Source: Promethearchaeota archaeon
Lineage (GTDB): Archaea; Asgardarchaeota; Lokiarchaeia; Sigynarchaeales; SOKP01
Assembly: GCA_016839845.1 (NCBI GenBank)
Contig: JAEOTL010000156.1
Coordinates: 1-29,659, forward strand
Reading direction: 5' to 3'
Length of the DNA: 29,659 nt
Shown in pieces: positions 18,242 to 26,248 of the stretch (positions are counted from its first letter, which is position 1; the number at the start of each line of letters is the position of its first letter). The notes below the pieces were generated by a model. It was not told the DNA's origin. It was given only the letters and a program-made list of their open reading frames with translations, and ran no database searches. A program made the translations under genes and the position numbers.

Positions 18242-18691
18242 TGCTATTAATTTACTTTTTTCTGTTGTTTCTTGATCTATTTCTAAATTAATCGGATTCG
18301 GTCCTAACTTCTCAATCTTCTCGTATGCGTCTTCTACACTTCTTACAAACTTCTCTGATTCTGCTCCGCTTAACCAGTACATATTTACTCTTTGATTTCC
18401 AAATCCTCTCGAATCTAAGATTCTATTAGCTAATTCTATGTGCCTTTCAGCTGTAAAATTTCCATTTTTGAATTGACATTCGTTAGGTCGTCATCCAACA
18501 ACCATTACTCCGTCTGCTCCAGATTTTATGCTGTAGAGAATGTGCTTTAAATCGACCCTTCCAGTACAGCGTACTTTAATAATTTTAATAGAAGTCGTAT
18601 ATTTCAACCGTGAGACTCCTGCTAAATCCGCTGCACTATACCCTCATTTTATACATGCAAATGCAACAATTCTGTATTTATAGTTTTTCAT
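18227..18691 (-). CDS. vhuD: Selenocysteine-containing MvhD/VhuD-type subunit (two in-frame UGA)
   Basis: This 154-residue protein is read through two in-frame TGA codons, at 18644-18646 (residue 16) and 18491-18493 (residue 67). Around them the frame gives FACIK-U-GYSAADLAGVS and GVMVVG-U-RPNECQF. Both UGAs fall exactly on conserved cysteines of the neighbouring MvhDs (FCCNWC and VTGC). The rest matches the family (VRCTGRVDL, YWLSGAESEKF, LGP). ATG follows GGAGG by 10 bases and lies 3 bases after the hdrA stop. The frame meets a third TGA at 18227-18229, inside the SECIS-like core, then TAA at 18218-18220; the TGA is taken as the stop. Methanococcal VhuD, a known selenoprotein, is the closest functional analogue. 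Conventional annotation would split or miss this gene. Confidence 0.9.
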
Positions 18692-18694
18692 TGT

Positions 18695-20638
18695 TTAATC
18701 GCCTCCTAAAATACCATCAATTTCTGCAAATAGTTGCTCATCGCGGTAATATCTTATATCGATTGCCTGGGTAGGTCAGCATGTGGCACAAATACCACAA
18801 CCGTCGCAGTTTATTTCATCAATAAATGCTCCAATATCTTCTTGAATTCGAATTGCATTTTTGGGACACGCTTTTTCGCATCTTCTACATGAAATACAAA
18901 ATTCGCTTTCGACTTCAGCTGTAATGAGTTCTATATCGACTTCTCCTGGTGATGTTAGTTCTGCTACCTTACTTGCTGCTGCTCTAGCTTGTGAAACTGA
19001 ATATGAAATGTTTTTTGGTCCCTGAGCAAATCCCGCAATAAAAATCCCCTTTGTTTTTGTTTCTTGTGGCATTAAGCCGAAATGTGATTCTGTAAAGAAG
19101 CCGTATTTATTAGTATCTAGATTTAGTAGTTGAGAAATTTGCTGTGATCCTTTTGAGGGTAACGCGGCTGAGGATAAAACTACCAAATCCGCATCAATCA
19201 GTACAATCTGGTCTGTTAATGAAGAGTAGACACGGACTTTCACTTTTTTTGTCTCAGGATCTTCAGTGATTTCACCAACTTTTCCTCGTATCATTCGAAT
19301 ACCCACATCTTTAGCTCGATCGTAGTACTCTTCAAAGCCCTTTTCAGGAGTCCTTATATCAATGTAACATATTGTTATATTTGCATCAGGAAATTCTTCT
19401 AAGAGTAATCTTCCATTTTTAAGAGCTAACATACAGCAAACACCACTGCAGTAAGTCCGTTCAGTTTCTCTACTTCCTACACATTGGATAAATACAATTT
19501 CTTTGGGTTTTTTATCATCAGAAATTCTGCGTACGTGCCCTTCAAGCGGTCCATTTGGCGCTAAAATTCTCTCTAGTTGAGGTTGAGTTATAACATTTTC
19601 ATACTCACCATAACCATATTCACCAAAAGGTTCATAAATATCCCACCCCGTTGCGATTATTATAGTCCCAACATCAACTTTCATTTCTGTTGGTAATTGA
19701 CTAAAATCAATCGCATCTAATTCACAGGCATCTACACAAGAAAATCATTCTATACAAGAATCTCTGTCAATATCATATAGAAATGGTACTGCTTGACCAA
19801 ATGGAATATCAATCGCTCTTCGAGATCCAAGGTTTTCATCAAAGTAGTTAGTTGTATAAACAGGACATACCTCAGCACATGCACCACATCCATTACACTC
19901 GTCTGTTGTATATCTTGGTTTTTTTTCAATTGTTACAGTATAATTACCTACGTAACCCTCTACGCTTTTTATTTCACTGTAGGTTAATAATTCGATATTT
20001 TCGTTTCTATTGACTTCAAGCATCTTTGGGCCACAAATTCATATAGCACAATCATCAGTTGGAAAAGTTCGGTCTAGTTGAGCCATTCTACCTCCTATTG
20101 TAGTTTTTTGTTCAACTAAATATACTTTAATCCCCTGATTCGCCAGATCTAATGCAGCATTCATCCCACCAATCCCACCCCCAATTACTAAAGTGGCTTT
20201 TGTAACAGGGACAGTTTTAATAGGCACAGGTTCCAAGAGTTTTGATCGTTCAATACCACTTTTAACAAGCAATTTCGCTTTTTCCGTAGCCTCTTCCTTA
20301 CTATCTGTGCACCATGAACAATGTTCCCGAACATTCACCATTTGAAAATAATAAGGATTTAGGTCTGCTTTGGCAATAGTATCGCGGTAAATTACTTCAT
20401 GGGTACGTGGAGTTCAAGCTGATGCTACGATTCGGTTTAGATTTTTCTCTTTAATGTCCTCAATGATTTCGTTTTGGGCATTATCAGTTCAAAGAAAAGC
20501 GTTTTTCTTTGCAATCACAATCTCATCAAAGTTTTTAGAAGCGTACTCGATAAGCTCATCGCAATCAACTTTGCTTTTTATATTTATACCTCACTGACAT
20601 GCATAGTAACCAATCCGTTGATTAAGGTTGTCACTCAT
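18695..20638 (-). CDS. hdrA: Selenocysteine-rich HdrA (six in-frame UGA)
   Basis: This 647-residue HdrA has the short methanogen-type layout: N-terminal domain (1-130), FAD domain (GGGIGG at 153-158) with inserted ferredoxin motifs, and two C-terminal [4Fe-4S] motifs. Six TGA codons lie in frame: residues 16 (20591-20593), 50 (20489-20491), 75 (20414-20416), 200 (20039-20041), 298 (19745-19747) and 621 (18776-18778). Each aligns with a cysteine of other HdrAs: CQ-U-GINI, AFL-U-TDNAQ, ASA-U-TPRTHE, DDCAI-U-ICGPKM, CIE-U-FSC and CATC-U-PTQAI. There are no frameshifts and the frame ends at TAA. The ATG at 20638 follows GAGGTGG. Iron-sulfur/FAD electron splitting is inferred from the family. Reading the UGAs as stops would leave several apparent fragments. 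Confidence 0.92.
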
Positions 20639-20967
20639 TTCTTCTTACACATCCACCTCGTTTTCTTTATACACTGTTGTATAATTATTTATTAATTACT
20701 GAATTTACTAATTCTTTTCTTAGGATTTATTCTTTTTTAAACTTTTTTAATCTTTCTCTTTATCATAATAACAAGTTTTTAGGTTTCGGATAATTATAAT
20801 ATGGCATTCTTACTCTTTCTAATCTTTTTGGGTAAGAGAATGTTGGGATATGAAAGAATAGCAACTATTATATGATCAATTCTCGAAATTCTTACTCAAA
20901 TTGATAATAATAACGAGAAAATAATAGAGGGTTAGACTTTTTTAATTGAAGTAAATCGAATTTGGTT
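20639..20967. other. 329-base spacer with probable promoter of the selenoprotein unit
   Basis: No gene is visible. On the minus strand GAGGTGG (20653-20659) is a ribosome-binding site for the Sec-hdrA. GTTTAAAAAAG (about 20732-20742) and AATAATTAT (20681-20689) are candidate TATA elements. The part next to 20968 must hold the end of the epimerase transcript. I see no SECIS-like quartet here, so a 5'-UTR SECIS is not supported. Confidence 0.4.
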
Positions 20968-21942
20968 TTAAGAATTAAGAGCTCTAATGTAATCTTTATA
21001 ATAATAGGATTTATTAAGAAGATATTTCCTTGCGAAGGGTCTAAACATCATATTCCAAAATCTTGAAAATGCCACTTTTTTCCTTACTTCAAGGAAATAA
21101 TCATCGATTGAATGTCTTTGATATTTAAGGAGAACCTGGCTTCTATCAGTTGTTAGAAATCCACAATGGAATCCTTTGGTACTGAATGCTTGCTCAGGAA
21201 AAACATTAACCCCCATTCCAAAAATATCTAGCATTTCATTCAAGTATTCTCTATAAGTAATTCGACATTGTTCACCTCCAGCAATGTGAAAGATCTTACC
21301 CCAGACTTCATTAATTTCTATTGCATTAACTAAAGCTAACCCCACATCTCTCGTATCGCAGATTTCAATACAAGTATCCAATGGCATTTCAAACATTAAG
21401 GGATCCATATGTAATTTATTAGTAGACACAATATATGTTAAGCGAAATATTGCCCATTCGATGCTAGAAGACCGAATTATGTTTTCACATTTTACTTTTT
21501 GTTTTGCATATTTATCGTCCTGATTTGGATTAAGGGGATCACTCGGTTTTATGAAGGGATTCTTTAATCTATCACCATAAATAGCTACTGATGATGTAAA
21601 TATAAGTTTTGGTTTTTGTGGTTGTCTTTCCATCGCGTTTATGATGTTTATGGTCCCCCCAACATTCACGGCTTCTGCCAACTTTGGCTTTTTGTCAGCA
21701 AGTGGTGGGATTATAGCAGCTAGATGAATAATTGTATCACATCCCTTTATAGCTTTTTCTACATCACTGGAATTTCTTAAATCTCCCCAGAATATCTCGA
21801 CTTTCCCTTTATATCTTCGGGCAAGCTGACGATTTTTACTGTTTTTTAAATCAAAAATGCGTATGAGATAGCCTCGTTTAAGTAATTCTTCTAAGGTACT
21901 TAATCCAACATTTCCGAACGGACCTGTTAATAAGATCTTCAA
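20968..21942 (-). CDS. NAD-dependent epimerase/dehydratase (extended SDR family)
   Basis: This 324-residue protein has a Rossmann nucleotide-binding loop TGPFGNVG (6-13), an acidic residue after the second strand (IFDLKNS), the GDLRN segment, IIHLAAIIPP and the SDR catalytic set TSS (116-118) and Y145-x3-K149 (YAKQK). These indicate an extended short-chain dehydrogenase such as a nucleotide-sugar epimerase or dehydratase. The C-terminal half, which decides substrate, is not recognisable to a specific enzyme. It stands alone on the minus strand, with tandem 20-base repeats about 70-110 bases upstream of its ATG. Confidence 0.83.
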   Translation of the reverse strand: MKILLTGPFGNVGLSTLEELLKRGYLIRIFDLKNSKNRQLARRYKGKVEIFWGDLRNSSDVEKAIKGCDTIIHLAAIIPPLADKKPKLAEAVNVGGTINIINAMERQPQKPKLIFTSSVAIYGDRLKNPFIKPSDPLNPNQDDKYAKQKVKCENIIRSSSIEWAIFRLTYIVSTNKLHMDPLMFEMPLDTCIEICDTRDVGLALVNAIEINEVWGKIFHIAGGEQCRITYREYLNEMLDIFGMGVNVFPEQAFSTKGFHCGFLTTDRSQVLLKYQRHSIDDYFLEVRKKVAFSRFWNMMFRPFARKYLLNKSYYYKDYIRALNS

Positions 21943-22010
21943 ATTCTATTACCTTTTTAGTTGAAATTATTCAATTTGAGATATTCAAAAATCTGATATA
22001 TTTCTACTAA

Positions 22011-22050
22011 ATATATCGAACTCTACTATAATATATCGTAATCTACCATA
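22011..22050. repeat. Two tandem 20-base repeats upstream of the epimerase gene
   Basis: Two directly adjacent 20-base units, 22011-22030 and 22031-22050, share ATATATCG at the start and TCTAC plus ATA towards the end, with 17 of 20 bases equal. A weaker related stretch (GATATATTTCTACTAA, 21995-22010) precedes them. The 20-base period is close to two helical turns. The repeats lie between the PadR-type regulator gene and the epimerase, so an operator is possible, but the ATATAT may also contribute to a TATA element. Confidence 0.5.
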
Positions 22051-22190
22051 TATAAATTTTGTGTAAAAATCTTAAAAACAAAAGGATCTATAGTAATTTA
22101 ATCGCAAATTAACAAAAGTAAGTATGATCATGATCAAAAAATGGGTCAACAAACTCGGAGATGACAAATAATAATTAATAAACGACGTAT

Positions 22191-22772
22191 TCATTGTGCG
22201 TCCTTCAAATTGCCAATTCGTTCGTCAAGTTCGTTTGCTACATTTTGCAGTTTTTCTATAATTCTTGATAAAACAAGCTTTCTTTTTGAAAGGATTTCAA
22301 TTTTTTCACTATCAGGTTTTCCAATTAAACTTGTATCTACAATTAATTCTAGACCAAATAAAGATTCAAGGTCGCTTGGAAGGGTTGTATCAGTAATTCC
22401 CATTGTCGATATTATCATCGAAAGCAAAGATTTTCTCATATCTTTCTGACGCTCAATGAGCATCCCCAATGTCTTTTTACCTTTCCTCGTGATTTCATAT
22501 ACTTTTCGCTCACGTTTTCCTTCCATCTCAGATGTAAATTCTATTAATCCTTTATCTGTCAAAGATGAAAGATGGGGATATAAAGAGGATGCTGTTGGAT
22601 TCCAAACTCCGTAAGTATCATCCTTTATGGTCTGCATTAAGCTATAACCATGGGAGGGTTCTTTTTCTAAAGCGAGTAATATTAAGGTACTTATATGCCC
22701 TTTTTTCATGGATTGCGCGATGGCATCAGCTATTACATCTATTTTTTGCATATTTTCTGCTTTTTTATTCAT
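22191..22772 (-). CDS. PadR-family transcriptional regulator
   Basis: This 193-residue protein has the PadR winged-helix pattern: LILLALEKEPSHGYSLMQTI, then WNPTASSLYPHLSSLTDKGLIEF as recognition helix and turn, and ERKVYEITRKGKKTL as the wing. A longer C-terminal part rich in helices probably dimerises. I chose the ATG at 22772 (MNKKAENMQ) because AAGGTC lies about 9 bases upstream; the frame is open to a TTG at 22826 but with no better signal. PadR proteins usually repress their own or a neighbouring gene in response to a small ligand. The tandem repeats at 22011-22050 downstream are candidate sites. It ends in TGA. Confidence 0.87.
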   Translation of the reverse strand: MNKKAENMQKIDVIADAIAQSMKKGHISTLILLALEKEPSHGYSLMQTIKDDTYGVWNPTASSLYPHLSSLTDKGLIEFTSEMEGKRERKVYEITRKGKKTLGMLIERQKDMRKSLLSMIISTMGITDTTLPSDLESLFGLELIVDTSLIGKPDSEKIEILSKRKLVLSRIIEKLQNVANELDERIGNLKDAQ

Positions 22773-22953
22773 ATTAAAGAGACCTTGAAAAATAATAATG
22801 TTAATTTCTAGATATAGATATGTCAAATTGCGTAATAAATATTAATGTTTAGTGTTTTTATCCCCCAATCTTTAAAAGAACATACAAAATTGTGTGATAG
22901 TTTATTTGGAGTTCTCAATTCTGACTGCTAAAAGAAAAGAAAAATAAATTACT

Positions 22954-23670
22954 TTAATTTGGGATTAGTTCTCGTTTTAAAAATACCATTAATGAGAGGG
23001 GAATTATCCACAGGAGGATTGAGAAGAGAAGGATCCATTCTGCCAACGGTTCCATGGTTAAAAGAAATATTACTAGGGTGGTGAACGGTCCAACTATACC
23101 GTAAATACCAAATAATTTAGGTATTTTTGTATCATAAAGAAAAATTATCCATCCTATGAAAAAAGCCCCAAAAGTAAAACCAGCAAAGGCAAAGAAAGAA
23201 AAAACGTCATGAAACCCTGCAAAATCAAGGAGATCATAATTACGATCTTCACTCCAAATTCCTACTCCTATATATGCGAGATTTCCAACCAAACTGAAAA
23301 AGAACGCATTACTACTAAGTCTAAACCTTAAACGCGAAAAATGTTGCTTCTTTAAGTCCCTACTTGGTAAAGGAGCAAATAAATTTTCCAAATAAAATGT
23401 AAGAGGGATGGTTAGAATTCCTGCAACTATGCAAGCAATATCGTACAAAATGGGGACCGGTGTATGTTTTCTACCCCCAAGATCGGAGATCATATGTGTC
23501 CATATAGTGTAACCTCCTGGTCCAAGTGTCGCTGCGATTATCACCCCAATAAGAAGTAATGAAAGGAATAAAATTATTACGAACATGGATATTCTTTTTA
23601 CAAAGGAATAGTCTGTAATGAAATTGTAAAATTTAGCTCGAGCTTTATTTATTGATCTTCGAATTGACAT
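22954..23670 (-). CDS. DUF998-like integral membrane protein
   Basis: This 238-residue protein appears to have six hydrophobic segments: about 29-49, 75-93, 122-140, 155-178, 185-207 and 211-231. The loop with TIWTHMISDLGGRKHTPVP followed by a second membrane segment is typical of DUF998 family proteins. The N-terminal 25 residues are basic and cytosolic. The function of the family is not known. It lies between the PadR gene and the small secreted protein, all on the minus strand but with gaps of 93-181 bases, so a shared transcript is uncertain. Confidence 0.7.
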   Translation of the reverse strand: MSIRRSINKARAKFYNFITDYSFVKRISMFVIILFLSLLLIGVIIAATLGPGGYTIWTHMISDLGGRKHTPVPILYDIACIVAGILTIPLTFYLENLFAPLPSRDLKKQHFSRLRFRLSSNAFFFSLVGNLAYIGVGIWSEDRNYDLLDFAGFHDVFSFFAFAGFTFGAFFIGWIIFLYDTKIPKLFGIYGIVGPFTTLVIFLLTMEPLAEWILLFSILLWIIPLSLMVFLKRELIPN

Positions 23671-23763
23671 AAATGAGATTCATAATCTATATTTTTTAAA
23701 TGTGAGGGAAAGAAAGAAATAATTTAAAAAGAAAAAAACATAAGAAAAATTTTTAAATTTGCC

Positions 23764-24261
23764 TTAGGTGTTTGGAATCTTTTTACGATGTAGCTTTCTA
23801 TAAATTATAGGTAATACGATAAGGAAAGTAACAAAAGTTACTATCAAGAATCCAGAATATCCCGGAATTTGCCCACCACCTCCAGTTTGCCCACAACTAC
23901 CGCCTCCTACTATTATACAAGCAGCTAAACTCCCGCCTACTGAACAGGTAGCTACAGCTTCGATTCTAGCGCCATTACTGGCAACGAAATTATATGTATA
24001 AGAAAAGAAATTTGGGTCAGGTTGACTACTATATACTTCACTGACGACAGTGGTTCCATTTCTAGTAACTCTTACAGTATTTACATAATGAGATCCAGGA
24101 TTCGCTACACTGTGAAAGATAGAAACATTGAGAGTTTGAGTATTTAGGTTATAATCTAATGTCAATGCTTCAGGCGGATGTGCTCTTACCTCTGAGCTAA
24201 TTAGAGGTAGGAATATGCTTAAAAAGAGAAAAAGTGCGATAAGTCCTTTTTTTTTAGACAT
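23764..24261 (-). CDS. Small secreted protein with C-terminal membrane anchor
   Basis: This 165-residue protein starts with a signal peptide (SKKKGLIALFLFLSIFLPL, cleavage likely near residue 27 before HPPEAL). The middle (28-115) is predicted to be beta-rich, with the phrases TLDYNLNTQTLNVSIFHSV and NPGSHYVNTVRVTRNG, which recall a small Ig-like domain seen in archaeal secreted proteins. Three cysteines lie in 106-122, followed by a glycine-rich stretch. At the end IPGY precedes a membrane segment (about 137-155) and the basic tail RKLHRKK, a tripartite layout like archaeal C-terminal sorting signals. The function is unknown. Confidence 0.65.
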   Translation of the reverse strand: MSKKKGLIALFLFLSIFLPLISSEVRAHPPEALTLDYNLNTQTLNVSIFHSVANPGSHYVNTVRVTRNGTTVVSEVYSSQPDPNFFSYTYNFVASNGARIEAVATCSVGGSLAACIIVGGGSCGQTGGGGQIPGYSGFLIVTFVTFLIVLPIIYRKLHRKKIPNT

Positions 24262-24498
24262 TGTATTCTACTTTATGATCTATTTTGTATTAAAAAAAAT
24301 TGATATTTTTGACTATTTAATACTTTTCCTTAGAAATAATTATGTCCGATTTAATAATCAGAAAGCATTTGCTTAGATGTGGACAGAAAATCCCTTATAA
24401 ATGTTATATTTGGAAAATATTTTTATATGAAATGATCTAATTTGATAATAATCAATGTACTAAATAATTGTTCTGAGAAATATAGAAAAGGTAACTGA

Positions 24499-26094
24499 AT
24501 GAATCCATCGGAACTTCATCCACACGAGATTTATCAGAAGCGAGAGGAATTCGGTCTAAGCCATTCGGCAAATTTATTAAAGGAGATATTAGAGTCAAAT
24601 AAAGAAGACTCCATGCGAAAAGAAGCAATTAGGTATCTAGCACGGGTAAGTATATATTCCACAACTTTAATAGAAGAAAATTTTACCATTTTCGAAAATC
24701 TTTTAATCTCTGATGATAAAGTGGATATAAGATGTGAAGCTGCTAAAGCTTTAGGAAGGATAAAAGATGAAAGAGGATTAAAACCTTTAAATTGGATATT
24801 AGAACAGGAAGACATCAACAATGAAATAAAATTGTCAGTCTTTAAAGCAATCCATAAAATTAAGTTCCAAGAAACAGAAATTCAGCAATTTATTAATGAA
24901 TTAGCTAGTGATTATGCACCAATTCGAGATTTTGTTACTATTCAATTATTAAGTCTAAATCCCGAAAAATTGATTTTTCTATTGGTTGAGTCTTTAAAAC
25001 GAAGAGTTGCATCAAATACTCAAAAAACTGAAATAATCAAATTAATAGGTTATGAGCTCTCAAGTATCAATATTTCAGTCGGTGATCTTAGTTATATTAC
25101 AGCAAAATATCCTGAAATCATCTCGAATTTAACTCAAAATAAGTCATTGCTGCTCGAAAACATTACCCTGATCTTGAAAGAAGAAGATTCAAAATTGATG
25201 GAGTCTGTTATCACTATTCTAAGGTTATTGGGAAAAAAAATTGAGGAGGACCTAACAAAACTACTGTTAATAGATGATTTTATAGTAAAAAAGAATGCGA
25301 TTACCCTAAGTGGTAAATTGAAGCTTAATAATGCAGTAGACTTATTGGTAACTAATCTTGATAATATTTACAACGAAGTTAGCATTGCTTCTATTGAAGC
25401 ACTTGGAGAAATTGGAGATGTTTCAGTAGTCCCAGAACTTGTAGATATACTGGATATTGATGATATAAGTTTCGAGTACACTGATTTAGACATGAAACTT
25501 TACATACTAGATGCGATAAAGAAAATCTATCTCAATAATGGTGAAGCATCATATGATTATTTATTAAATTACCTCACGTATGATAACGATACCATAAAAG
25601 AGAGCATAGCATTTATTTTAGGTGAGCTAGGAAAGGAAGATTTCGTAGGACCTTTAATTAGTTTGTTAGAGGTACGGAATCTGGACGTAAAGAAGAACAC
25701 TATAATCGCATTAGGAAAGATTGGAAAAACTGAAGCCTTAGAGGACTTAGTAAAAATTCTGGAAGATAACAATGCATATTGGTTGATTAAGAAAGTTGCT
25801 GCTGACGCCGTTTATAATATCTATCAAAACAATTGGTATAGAGCAAAGAGAGATGGTGTAGAAACAAAAAGGAAATTAGTAATGAACATGGCGAAAATAA
25901 CTGACCACTTAGGCAATTCTCACAATGAAAATTTTAAAGTTAAATTAAGTCTCATTAAAATTTTGGAATTGTATGGGGAAAAACCAGCGTTGGGGGCATT
26001 AATTAAAAGGATTAATGATTTTCATAGAGTGGTAAGAATTCGAGCCTCAAATGCTATCAAAAAAATTGAAGAAAGACTGGAAATTGATCAATAA
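24499..26094 (+). CDS. HEAT-repeat protein
   Basis: This 531-residue protein is built of repeated helix pairs of about 30-35 residues, such as RCEAAKALGRIKDERGLKPL, SIASIEALGEIGDVSVVPEL and KNTIIALGKIGKTEALEDLV. These match PBS-lyase-type HEAT repeats and run along most of the chain. There are no catalytic motifs, signal peptide or membrane segments. It is probably a cytosolic scaffold or adaptor. An AAAGGT motif precedes the ATG. It lies 154 bases ahead of the FrhB-like gene on the same strand, so a link with the redox genes is possible but not shown. Confidence 0.8.
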   Translation: MNPSELHPHEIYQKREEFGLSHSANLLKEILESNKEDSMRKEAIRYLARVSIYSTTLIEENFTIFENLLISDDKVDIRCEAAKALGRIKDERGLKPLNWILEQEDINNEIKLSVFKAIHKIKFQETEIQQFINELASDYAPIRDFVTIQLLSLNPEKLIFLLVESLKRRVASNTQKTEIIKLIGYELSSINISVGDLSYITAKYPEIISNLTQNKSLLLENITLILKEEDSKLMESVITILRLLGKKIEEDLTKLLLIDDFIVKKNAITLSGKLKLNNAVDLLVTNLDNIYNEVSIASIEALGEIGDVSVVPELVDILDIDDISFEYTDLDMKLYILDAIKKIYLNNGEASYDYLLNYLTYDNDTIKESIAFILGELGKEDFVGPLISLLEVRNLDVKKNTIIALGKIGKTEALEDLVKILEDNNAYWLIKKVAADAVYNIYQNNWYRAKRDGVETKRKLVMNMAKITDHLGNSHNENFKVKLSLIKILELYGEKPALGALIKRINDFHRVVRIRASNAIKKIEERLEIDQ

Positions 26095-26248
26095 TTCATG
26101 TAATTAATAATCGATCTAGGAGCTTTTTTTCAAAAAAGTCAATAAAGAATAGAGATATTTTAATAACATTTTTTTTAAAAAATCCATTTCTATCTAGTGA
26201 TTTGACAAACGATATCTCAAATTCAATTTTAAAATTGGAGATCATATT

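Noticed and set aside
18722..18741. A second SECIS inside the end of hdrA (ATGA-GCAA-CTAT-TTGC-AGA)
   Set aside because: The quartet-like bases are present but the stem has only 4 bp and no adenine-rich apical loop at the right distance, so it is probably chance.
18227..20638. The fragments of hdrA and mvhD as pseudogenes or sequencing errors
   Set aside because: All eight interruptions are UGA, all fall on conserved cysteine positions, there are no frameshifts or UAA/UAG stops, and a SECIS-like hairpin follows. Decay or random errors would not give this pattern.
18227..20638. UGA read as tryptophan (altered genetic code) or pyrrolysine insertion
   Set aside because: The UGAs align with cysteine, not tryptophan. 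Tryptophan is encoded by TGG in the same genes, other genes end in TGA, and pyrrolysine uses UAG.
20641..20967. A 5'-UTR SECIS as known for one methanococcal gene
   Set aside because: No stem flanked by tandem G.A-type bases could be found in this AT-rich stretch by eye.
22773..22826. A longer PadR protein starting at the TTG at 22826
   Set aside because: The extra residues are hydrophobic and unlike PadR N-termini, and the ATG at 22772 has a better ribosome-binding site.
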